DNA from: Candidatus Bathyarchaeota archaeon
GTDB lineage: Archaea > Thermoproteota > Bathyarchaeia > TCS64
Direction of reading: 5' to 3'
NCBI GenBank assembly: GCA_016867505.1
Contig: VGJH01000048.1
Coordinates: 1 to 7,982 of the forward strand
Length of the DNA stretch: 7,982 bases
Shown here piece after piece: positions 1 to 6,894 of this stretch. Both the position numbers and the translations under genes were made by a program. The notes beneath the pieces were generated by a model. It had not been told where the DNA came from, searched no databases, and worked only from the letters and a program-made list of their open reading frames with translations. Position 1 is the first letter of the stretch; every line of letters begins with the position of its first letter.

Positions 1-1
1 A

Positions 2-676
2 ATGGAGACTCGCAAAGTGGCAAAAATCATCAGCCAGTCCGCCAAAAAAGTGGAGTTCACCGTCAATGCCACTGCAGTTGCCAAGGTATTTGGCATTTCC
101 AAACAGATTAATCTGGAACAGAAGCAGGAGATAAACTTTACCAAAGTTCTGGAAAACCTCCTGCCCACCATCCCTTCTGAATATGAATTGCCCACTATTC
201 ATACCGATACTATAAAATCCTCCAAAGGTAAAAAGCTGGTGGTCAAAGACCCCAAACTGGAACCTATCAAGAATATGCCCAAAGCGCCGGACTTGTTTAA
301 GGTCATCAAAACCTCCGTTTCCGACATCGGACTCAAGGAAACGGATCTGACCGTCAAGTTTATGATGTTCAATCCCTATGGGCTTAGCTTCATCCTGTGG
401 GACTTCCCTGCCGATATCTACGTCAATGATAAATATGCCGGCAGAGGCAAACTGAAGAACCCTATCTTTTTCAAGGATAATGTAGTCAGTTACGATGGCG
501 AACTGGTTTTTAGTCTGAATAACTTCAATTCCATCCTGCTAGTGTCCAAAGCCCTCGTCAAGAAGGATATGAACTACGTTGTTGATGGCACTCTACAGGT
601 GGAAGGTTTTGGTGCCAAGATATCCAAACCCTTCAAATTCAAAGGCACTGTCGAAATCGGTAAAAAGGATAAGTAA
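2..676 (+). CDS. LEA type 2 (WHy-domain) family protein, 5'-partial
   Basis: The visible 224 residues match the general pattern of LEA type 2 / water-stress-hypersensitivity (WHy) proteins: beta-rich domains of about 100 residues with a conserved asparagine-containing strand. One complete repeat is seen at about residues 100-220. It runs from a segment starting VSDIGLKETDLTVKF, through FNPYGLSFILWDFPADIYVN and a short glycine-lysine turn (AGRGKLKN), to a closing strand near VDGTLQVEGFG. The first 50 residues resemble only the last strands of a preceding repeat, so the ATG at position 2 is probably internal and the true start lies outside the window. This also explains the lack of a signal peptide or lipobox, which bacterial family members often carry. 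The family is linked to desiccation or stress tolerance in plants; its bacterial role is poorly defined. The gene converges on the RM operon. GC content (about 43% in one sampled line) is above that operon. Family assignment is fairly good, function weak. Confidence 0.7.
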   Translation: METRKVAKIISQSAKKVEFTVNATAVAKVFGISKQINLEQKQEINFTKVLENLLPTIPSEYELPTIHTDTIKSSKGKKLVVKDPKLEPIKNMPKAPDLFKVIKTSVSDIGLKETDLTVKFMMFNPYGLSFILWDFPADIYVNDKYAGRGKLKNPIFFKDNVVSYDGELVFSLNNFNSILLVSKALVKKDMNYVVDGTLQVEGFGAKISKPFKFKGTVEIGKKDK

Positions 677-1124
677 CCAGTAGTTTTAATCCCCTCGAAT
701 TCGATGGGTCTAAATCTCTTAACTGACGTTCCATATATTTCTAAACTCAAACCTCTGATGCGCACTTCTATTTACTGCACTCTATACACTGGAAAAGAAC
801 AAGCCCCGATTACAATATAACTGTTTTGCTAATATTGTCAAATAATATTTTAGTGATACTAATATAGGAAACATAAGCAATTGTCTTGTATGTTAATGTG
901 ATATGTTGATCCTTAAACATTCTGTCTGACACTTGATTTAGGTCAAAAGGAAGTGGATTTATACAAGTGGATTATTTTAAGAACAGATTTTCAGTTGACA
1001 CAAAAGCCTAAGCTGGCAAAGAAAACAATTGGGAGACAAATGCTAGTTAATTTAATTTCTATTCAACCTAACAAACTTACATATAATCGCACAACCCAAG
1101 TAACTGCGTTAACAACAATTTTAT
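677..1124. other. AT-rich intergenic region between two convergent genes
   Basis: This stretch of about 450 bp separates the stop of the LEA-type gene from the stop of res. A weak imperfect hairpin sits at 691-708 (CCC/GGG and TCG/CGA arms around AATT) just after the LEA stop. It lacks a following T-run, so it is at best a weak terminator. AATATT occurs twice at 831-836 and 844-849, giving an A/T-only stem that I do not regard as functional. A 65-codon GTG-started reading frame (953-1150) lies here, but it overlaps the end of res and encodes nothing recognisable. No tRNA, repeat array or insertion-sequence end was found. Composition falls from the LEA gene's level to that of the RM genes, so the left boundary of the acquired segment probably lies in this stretch. 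Confidence 0.6.
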
Positions 1125-4085
1125 TCAATACTTGGAAACCTTATCTATGAATTCAGATATGTTATCAAACCAATATTCTCTATAATAGGGAACTGAATTA
1201 GCGTTTGTATTGTAAAACAATAGTTTTGGAATAATTTTCAAGCCATTATATACATACATCCCATCAGGATGCTTTTCATTAGTAAAGGCATCGATAAATC
1301 CTTTTATCTTTCTGCTTCCATCAGTATGTTCTGTCCCTTTTGGATCAACAAACAACAGAATATATTTATCTCCTTTTTGAAACCAAAAGATAAAGTCAGG
1401 TTTAAAATTTAGTACATTGTTGGCAATTGAACTGTAATAAGGTATTTTAACCTCATCATAATATTGGTCAAGTTTACTAAAATACCACCAATCAAATTGT
1501 TTTAATTTATCATCATTTATAGATGCCAGCAGTTTATTTATAAATGTCTTTTCGCTTTCAACATTAATAACATGCTTAATGAATTCATCTGCTCCATCTT
1601 TTCTGATAATTGGAGGAATGTAATAGTGCTGGGCAATGTACTTAATACTATATTCTGTACTGTCATGTCTTATTGAAGATTCTATGATACTATTATCTTT
1701 TAATTCTTCAATTTTTGACGTCAATGTTCTTGGGTCAGAGCCAAAGTCAAGAATGAGTTGTTCTTTTTTATCCTCGTAATACTGAAACTGTTTTACTTTA
1801 TTAACTTTCTCTTTTAACTCATCAAATAAATCACGATGTGTTATTGATATATGTTTGAAATGGACAATATCCTGCTCATTAAGCTCTCTGTATGTATCAA
1901 ACTCTTCGCTTTTCAAAGAATAGAATCCGATAAGGTTTTCAATAATACGCTCAGGATTTTCTATCTTTTTGTTAAAACCTGTATCAAAATACTTGTCTGG
2001 CTCTTGTAAAGCGTCCTTAATGAGTTTTAATATAGTGACTGGACACCTAAATTTTATGATAAGTATCTTGTCAGACAGATGCAGAATATAGCTTTGAATG
2101 GTGTTTAGGTCATCTAAATGAATTTGATACTTCGAGTATTGTTTGCTCTCTGCCAAGAGATTCTCAGTAGACACAAAAACAGGAACCAAGAGAGGTTTAT
2201 CGCTGATTGCTTTATTCTTTTCAAATTCATTAGTCAAGACAATGCTTGGCTCTTCAATTTCCAAACTCTTGATGATTTCTTCTACATTCTTGGGATTGGT
2301 TCCCATTACAACCAAACTCTCGACAACGTCTATATTCTGCTTGGTTTTATCAAAGACCTTTTTATCTATAACTGAACCAAGTACCTTTTCTGCTCTTCTA
2401 CGTACATCTTTTTTGGGCTCAATTCTTACACCTCTGCCTACAGACTGCAAAACAAACTTATGCGCATCGGTTCCCACTCCGATATTGATGAAAAGAATAA
2501 GATTGGGACGGTTGGAATCCCACCCCTCATAAAACGCCCTGGAGCCCATAAGCAGGTTTATATGCGTATGAGTTGTGTTTATGTTTCCAAAGATACTCTC
2601 TTCATCGAAATCCGTGGTCATCACATAGTTTTCATTTAGCAAGAACTTTTCATAGTCCTTAACATCACCAATTTTGATTAAGGCAAAGGGAGTTGTGCTT
2701 GTCTGTAGATTAAAAACCAATTCCTGATTGTTATTTTTAATCCTTTTTACTTCTATCTTTCCCGGATTATCACTGTTAAATACATTCTTGGTAATGGAAT
2801 CATAAGTAATTGATTTAATGATTTTTTTGTCAAATCTGATATATTCCGTTTCAAACTTGTATTTATGTTGTGTTTGAAATTCACTGATGATTTCCCTTTT
2901 TGCTTCATCAATCAAGTCTATCTGCTTAAAATTATTGGCAACCTTGGCAATTTCATAAAAGAACATTTTTAGGTCTGAATCTTCCGCGGTAATGCTATTA
3001 ACCAGTGTTACCATCATTGGGTTATGATATAGACCATTTTTTACTTTATCTATACCTGCTTTGCATAACTTGTAATAGGTAAGCAAGATAAATGTTTTGA
3101 GGACAATTTTAAGTTTTTCCCTTGGACTATAATCATCTAGGTGTCTGAATGATGTTACATCTGCTTCTGAAACGTACAGATGTTTACCATACCCGTTTTT
3201 AATAAACTCAGCCAAGTTGTAATTATAAATACAAGTAGCAATATCAGTTCTGTCCGTAAAAGTAGCAGAGAAATTAAAGAGGAATCCGTTTCTTGACATT
3301 ATGCTAAACACTGCCTGACGCATGGATTCACTGAGTTTATCTTTGTTTCCGCCTTTATGTGCTTCGTCTAAGATTACATACCAGTTGCCGTGATGAGCAT
3401 AAGTCCGGTAGTTTACCTGATTTTCCTTGGTCTCATCTGAAAACAAATCTGACTTTATGTAGAAAACATCTATCTGGTGTTTATATAACTTGGCATTCTG
3501 ATATTGTTTATATGAATCGTATTCTCTTAAAGGGATCAATTCTATTTTTACATCCTGATTATAGTTGTTAAATTCACGAATATGCTTTCTAAATTGCTCA
3601 ATTAAATCAGGTCTATGTGTAAGAAAGACAATGTCTTTTCTTGGTATTTCTCCCGCATCCATCAGCTTACATAGGACTTCTATCAGTTTGACAATAACCA
3701 GTGTTTTACCGCTTCCGGTAGCCATCCAAAAGCACATCCGGTTGATAAAATATTCAAAAGAAATTTTATTGTCTTTAATGGGATAATCATCTTCCCATTC
3801 CATATAAAATTTGGCTATTTTTGACTCATCTTTGTTCTTTAGGTCTATATCCAGTTTCTTGAACAATAGTGTTTCCTTGTAGCGTTCATACTGTGCTATT
3901 GCCTTGCTATCTGTGTCCCTATAGTTGTAAAGCCAAAGACCTACCAGAGCACTTTTAAGAGCATTTTGTTGAAATTCATACAAGGATTTGTCTTTGGAAA
4001 AGCTCTTTATGTCAAAATGCCACTGCGCAGGCAGTTCGCTTTCATAGGATATGTTTTTGACAAAATACTCAAAGACCTTGTTCAT
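1125..4085 (-). CDS. res: Type III-like restriction enzyme Res subunit (DEAH helicase plus PD-D-x-K nuclease)
   Basis: This 986-aa protein is the ATP-dependent translocase and nuclease of a Type III-like RM system. The superfamily 2 motifs appear in order: a Q-motif-like YEFQQNAL (36-43), Walker A ATGSGKT (122-128), DEAH (240-243), SAT (273-275), a motif V-like GSRAFYEGWDS (514-524) and motif VI QSVGRGVRI (547-555). The C-terminal nuclease has KPDFIF followed by LFVDPKG, giving D897, D914 and K916 as the likely PD-D-x-K catalytic set. Length is close to that of classical Res subunits (about 970 aa), and all key motifs are present with no frameshift, so it should be active. The ATG lies one base after the mod stop, with a GGTGG ribosome binding site formed by the last mod codons, which suggests translational coupling. 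Res normally cuts only when complexed with Mod, using two unmethylated sites. A weaker alternative is a Type III-like variant with a different cleavage mode. Confidence 0.92.
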   Translation of the reverse strand: MNKVFEYFVKNISYESELPAQWHFDIKSFSKDKSLYEFQQNALKSALVGLWLYNYRDTDSKAIAQYERYKETLLFKKLDIDLKNKDESKIAKFYMEWEDDYPIKDNKISFEYFINRMCFWMATGSGKTLVIVKLIEVLCKLMDAGEIPRKDIVFLTHRPDLIEQFRKHIREFNNYNQDVKIELIPLREYDSYKQYQNAKLYKHQIDVFYIKSDLFSDETKENQVNYRTYAHHGNWYVILDEAHKGGNKDKLSESMRQAVFSIMSRNGFLFNFSATFTDRTDIATCIYNYNLAEFIKNGYGKHLYVSEADVTSFRHLDDYSPREKLKIVLKTFILLTYYKLCKAGIDKVKNGLYHNPMMVTLVNSITAEDSDLKMFFYEIAKVANNFKQIDLIDEAKREIISEFQTQHKYKFETEYIRFDKKIIKSITYDSITKNVFNSDNPGKIEVKRIKNNNQELVFNLQTSTTPFALIKIGDVKDYEKFLLNENYVMTTDFDEESIFGNINTTHTHINLLMGSRAFYEGWDSNRPNLILFINIGVGTDAHKFVLQSVGRGVRIEPKKDVRRRAEKVLGSVIDKKVFDKTKQNIDVVESLVVMGTNPKNVEEIIKSLEIEEPSIVLTNEFEKNKAISDKPLLVPVFVSTENLLAESKQYSKYQIHLDDLNTIQSYILHLSDKILIIKFRCPVTILKLIKDALQEPDKYFDTGFNKKIENPERIIENLIGFYSLKSEEFDTYRELNEQDIVHFKHISITHRDLFDELKEKVNKVKQFQYYEDKKEQLILDFGSDPRTLTSKIEELKDNSIIESSIRHDSTEYSIKYIAQHYYIPPIIRKDGADEFIKHVINVESEKTFINKLLASINDDKLKQFDWWYFSKLDQYYDEVKIPYYSSIANNVLNFKPDFIFWFQKGDKYILLFVDPKGTEHTDGSRKIKGFIDAFTNEKHPDGMYVYNGLKIIPKLLFYNTNANSVPYYREYWFDNISEFIDKVSKY

Positions 4086-4086
4086 T

Positions 4087-6660
4087 TTACCACCAAATCA
4101 AAGGTCTGATTTCTTTATAGTCCAGTTCCGTTAAACTGCGTTTGTCCCCATCTGAGAAAATTACCTCATCTTTGGTAATTTTTTTTATATGCTTTCCTAA
4201 CAGGTTGGACAATGTCTCGGCAATATCAATATCGTCGTAAAGTTTGCTCAGGTTTACCTGCACCTTATTGTTCTTATAATCTATCTTTACAGCCTTCAGC
4301 ATTTTTTCGTCTTTCAGAAACACATAATCGTTATAGGGAGAACTCCCCGGTGTATCAAACAAATCCCCATCCTCATATTTGCACCTGTCTAAAACCTCTT
4401 CATATTGTTCAAGTTCATAATACTTAAAAAACTGTGATGCATAATTACAGCTTCCAGATACTCCCATTTTCCATTTATTGCTCCAGCAGATTTTTTTGAT
4501 CCTTGGTACTAAAACTGAATCAAAATAATTATCCTGTTCTATTACAATATACTTTCTTTGTTTATCATCATCTTCGAGTTTATTTAGTTCTATCACTGCC
4601 TGAGCAGTGGTGCCAGAACCGCCAAAATAATCTAGACATATTCCTCCTTTTTCTGTCATAGATAAGTAATTCATCACAGTATAATAACTTTTGGGTGTGC
4701 TGAATTCTTTATAGCCCATAACATGCTTTAAATACTCGCTACCGTATTCTGGATTAGAAAACAAAGGATGTTTCCATAATGTTCTAGGAATTTCCTTATC
4801 GTTTGATGGGGTAAGTATATTCAAGTCTTTTATAATATAAGTATCTTTTTCAATATTTACTCTATCATATGTTCTCTGCCAGACAAAACATTCACCATCC
4901 TTTGATAATGGCAAGATAAACTTGTAACCCTTTGATTCATATTTTACTTTAAGTGAATTAACATGGTTATCATCAAATGTTTTCTCTTCCTTAATGTATA
5001 TCTTTTTATATTCCTCTCTAGTTATCATGTATATCTTGTTACCTTTAATCAAAATTGGGTAATAACGATATGGACGTTCTTCTCTTCTAGAATTGGTTCC
5101 TGTGCGCTTCAGTGATGTAGGTTTTTTTTCATAAAGCTTTGGTACTAATAAATTATCTATTTTATTTATATCATTAGCATGAATAGTATGATATTCACAA
5201 GTTTGGGATACTTTATTAGCAACCCTTCCTTGAGGATTACATTCAGTTGCTATTGTTGTTACATAGTTATTAATACCATAAATACTATCCAAAAGAGTAA
5301 CTAAATAACGATGTTCAACATCATCAATAGCTACGACATTAATGCCATCTGATGATAACATATGCTTTGATAAATCAACTCTTGATTTTAAGATAGATAA
5401 CCAAGAACTATGTTTATATTTATTAACATATATTATTGGAGATGAATTAGTGTTGTAAGGTGGATCAATGTAAATTGTTTGAACTTGCTCATGAAATTTG
5501 TTTTTTATGGTATTTAGTGCTTGATAGTTTTCGCTTTTAATCAGCCAACCGTCCAAGTCATCATCTAAATTTTCAAAGACACCAATAATATCCAGTTCAA
5601 TGTCTTTGAAGTATTTGGTATCTATGGGCAGGGTTCTGAACTTATCAGACAAAGTTTTTTTGGTTGCAAGAATGTCTTTCTTGGCAAAACTTTCTTTTAC
5701 TATTCCCAGTTCCTGCCATTCCTTAATCTGTTCTGACATTCCTTTATGAGCAACGACTTTCCTCAGCACATCCACATCTCTGTCAGCAATTCTATCCAGA
5801 GTGACAACATAATTACTTTTGCGGACGAATTTCGGTTTGTTCCAGATTTTCACTAGTTCGTCTTCAAATTGAGAAATAAAGTCAATTACTTTCAAAGCAA
5901 TATCTTTTAAAATCTGCAGTTGATTGACCCTTTCTGACGTCCACTCCTTTGCTCCCTCCCAAAAATACTGATAACTCCACAGTTTAAATTGCTCCTGCAG
6001 AAAGGTCTTGGCATCCTTGTGAATAAAATAGTCAACCTCGCTCTGTTTTTCAAAATTCTTGGTGGCTTTGACCAGGATTTCTTCAGTTAAACCAGTATCC
6101 CTTGTCTTTTTCAGGATTTCATCAACCTTTTTCTTTCTGCCATTGGTGGAGTAATCCGCTTGCAGAGTGATGTCTTTTCTTTCATTATGGCTAATATATT
6201 CATAAATGACATCTCTGCGTTCATTATTCTTTTTGTGTTCTATCTTGCTGGCATCAATGATAAACTTAAAGTCCTCTATTGGAACCGTTAAACTTTTAAA
6301 CAATATATCTGTTTTAACATAATAGAGCATCTGTGTTTTCCAGAAAAGAATAACATCCCTGTCATCTGTATATACCTTTTCATAGATGTTATTGTGAAAG
6401 GGTGTGCTGTTAAAGAAGATGGAGCCGTTTTCGGAAAAGTATCTGGAAAAGAAATCGAATAACTTTGTGTATAACTCATCTTTGAATTCAAGATTATTTT
6501 GTAAAGCATTCTCAATATCTGTTTTTAGGTTGCCTTCTATCTTGTTTTTATAGTAATATGCTTTGATTTGCATCAAGTGAATAAAACCGCCCTTTCCCTC
6601 TACCTTTGTACCCATAAACACTTTTTGCAGCTCTTCAAAAAACTTCTTTTCTTTGCTCAT
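4087..6660 (-). CDS. mod: Type III-like DNA methyltransferase and specificity subunit (Mod), beta class
   Basis: This 857-aa amino-methyltransferase has the permuted beta-class order: catalytic motif IV DPPY at residues 399-402 (context TIYIDPPYNTN), then KHSSWLSILKSRVDLSK and an SDGINVVAIDD strand, a variable target-recognition region at about 460-660, and the AdoMet-binding motif I FGGSG at 679-683. DPPY in this class usually means N6-adenine methylation. DPPY is preceded by nearly 400 residues, much more than in EcoP1/EcoP15-type Mods of about 645 aa, where it lies near residue 120. The extension includes VDYFIHKDAKTFLQEQF (about 205-225), which I associate with a larger family of site-specific methyltransferases found beside DEAD/DEAH helicases. 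The start is supported by AGAGGA seven bases upstream. mod is the first gene of a two-gene operon. Its DPPY and target-recognition portion is much more AT-rich than its ends, which suggests segmental exchange. The recognition sequence cannot be deduced. Confidence 0.92.
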   Translation of the reverse strand: MSKEKKFFEELQKVFMGTKVEGKGGFIHLMQIKAYYYKNKIEGNLKTDIENALQNNLEFKDELYTKLFDFFSRYFSENGSIFFNSTPFHNNIYEKVYTDDRDVILFWKTQMLYYVKTDILFKSLTVPIEDFKFIIDASKIEHKKNNERRDVIYEYISHNERKDITLQADYSTNGRKKKVDEILKKTRDTGLTEEILVKATKNFEKQSEVDYFIHKDAKTFLQEQFKLWSYQYFWEGAKEWTSERVNQLQILKDIALKVIDFISQFEDELVKIWNKPKFVRKSNYVVTLDRIADRDVDVLRKVVAHKGMSEQIKEWQELGIVKESFAKKDILATKKTLSDKFRTLPIDTKYFKDIELDIIGVFENLDDDLDGWLIKSENYQALNTIKNKFHEQVQTIYIDPPYNTNSSPIIYVNKYKHSSWLSILKSRVDLSKHMLSSDGINVVAIDDVEHRYLVTLLDSIYGINNYVTTIATECNPQGRVANKVSQTCEYHTIHANDINKIDNLLVPKLYEKKPTSLKRTGTNSRREERPYRYYPILIKGNKIYMITREEYKKIYIKEEKTFDDNHVNSLKVKYESKGYKFILPLSKDGECFVWQRTYDRVNIEKDTYIIKDLNILTPSNDKEIPRTLWKHPLFSNPEYGSEYLKHVMGYKEFSTPKSYYTVMNYLSMTEKGGICLDYFGGSGTTAQAVIELNKLEDDDKQRKYIVIEQDNYFDSVLVPRIKKICWSNKWKMGVSGSCNYASQFFKYYELEQYEEVLDRCKYEDGDLFDTPGSSPYNDYVFLKDEKMLKAVKIDYKNNKVQVNLSKLYDDIDIAETLSNLLGKHIKKITKDEVIFSDGDKRSLTELDYKEIRPLIWW

Positions 6661-6667
6661 ACAATAT

Positions 6668-6673
6668 TCCTCT
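6668..6673 (-). promoter_or_regulatory. Ribosome binding site of mod
   Basis: The minus strand reads AGAGGA followed by seven bases (ATATTGT) and the mod ATG. Sequence and spacing are near ideal and fix the start at 6660. A TTGACT hexamer lies upstream on the minus strand (6705-6710) and could be a -35 box, but no good -10 box lies 16-18 bases downstream, so I do not call a promoter. Confidence 0.7.
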
Positions 6674-6682
6674 TGTCTATTC

Positions 6683-6691
6683 TTTTTTTTT
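6683..6691 (-). repeat. Nine-base A tract in the mod leader
   Basis: On the mod sense strand this is an uninterrupted run of nine A residues, 22 bases before the start codon and just downstream of a TTGACT hexamer. Homopolymer runs of this size can gain or lose a base during replication. Slippage here would change leader or promoter spacing rather than the reading frame. In an AT-rich leader the tract could also be chance. Confidence 0.55.
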
Positions 6692-6733
6692 AAATCTCAA
6701 AATTAGTCAAGAACTATTCAGAGCACGAATAAG

Positions 6734-6753
6734 ATTCCTGTCCACACAGGAAT
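6734..6753. repeat. Perfect 8-bp inverted repeat with 4-base loop
   Basis: The arms ATTCCTGT and ACAGGAAT pair perfectly around the loop CCAC. The hairpin lies five bases past the stop of the fossil gene tail (minus strand) and about 75 bases upstream of mod. No T-run follows on either strand, so it is not a standard intrinsic terminator. Its form resembles short interspersed palindromic elements, which cannot be tested within one window. It might also attenuate readthrough from the hypothetical gene into mod. Confidence 0.5.
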
Positions 6754-6758
6754 GACAT

Positions 6759-6845
6759 TTATATCTGCTCAGTGTATTTCAACCAGTCTCTGACTTTGAG
6801 TAGAAGTCCTGCGTTTATGGCGGCTTTGACCGTAATGCACGGTAG
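6759..6845 (-). pseudogene. Fossil or displaced copy of the C-terminal tail of the neighbouring 148-aa gene
   Basis: Read on the minus strand in one frame, this segment encodes 28 residues and a TAA stop, beginning LPCITVKAAI and ending KYTEQI. It aligns without gaps to the last 28 residues of the adjacent 148-aa protein, which begin LPCITVRNAI and end RYTELI; I count 16 of 28 identical. The two DNA copies share an exact 13-base core (GTAATGCACGGTA on the plus strand, at 6832-6844 and 6968-6980). Many differences are at third codon positions, which suggests both were once under protein-level selection. There is no start codon, and an in-frame TAA lies three codons upstream of the LP codons, so it is not expressed as a gene on its own. 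It is the remnant of a second gene copy or a displaced 3' end. Confidence 0.75.
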
Positions 6846-6852
6846 GTTTAAT

Positions 6853-6880
6853 TAATTACTAATTACTAATTACGAGTTAC
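6853..6880. repeat. Tandem TAATTAC heptamer (three copies plus one degenerate)
   Basis: Three perfect head-to-tail copies of TAATTAC (6853-6873) are followed by the related GAGTTAC (6874-6880). The array sits between the fossil tail and the stop of the intact gene, where the duplication junction must lie. It may mark a slippage or recombination point. No protein-binding role can be inferred. Confidence 0.6.
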
Positions 6881-6894
6881 TTTGATTATCACCC

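Noticed and set aside
691..708. Hairpin after the LEA-type gene as an intrinsic terminator
   Set aside because: The stem is short and interrupted, and no T-run follows.
574..765. Minus-strand 63-codon reading frame
   Set aside because: It is mostly antisense to the end of the LEA-type gene and has no recognisable protein features.
829..853. AATATT inverted pair as a res terminator
   Set aside because: The stem is A/T-only, almost 300 bases from the res stop, and lacks a T-run on the minus strand.
953..1150. 65-codon plus-strand reading frame with GTG start
   Set aside because: It overlaps the 3' end of res on the opposite strand by 26 bases, its ribosome binding site is too close to the start, and the protein shows no recognisable features; AT-rich intergenic DNA gives such frames by chance.
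2118..3786. Several plus-strand reading frames of 70-129 codons inside res
   Set aside because: All are antisense to a continuous, motif-rich Res frame and have no independent support.
6288..6515. Minus-strand 75-codon reading frame in an alternative frame of mod
   Set aside because: It lies wholly inside the Mod N-terminal coding region in another frame and has no supporting ribosome binding site that I can see.
1125..6660. A novel multi-gene defence system such as BREX or DISARM around the methyltransferase
   Set aside because: Only Mod and Res are present, both with standard Type III-like motifs; no PglZ, BrxC, phospholipase D or DUF1998-type partner is encoded in the window.
6682..6710. 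Promoter for mod based on TTGACT at 6705-6710
   Set aside because: At a 17-base spacer the -10 position reads AAAAAG; the hexamer alone is not enough for a call.
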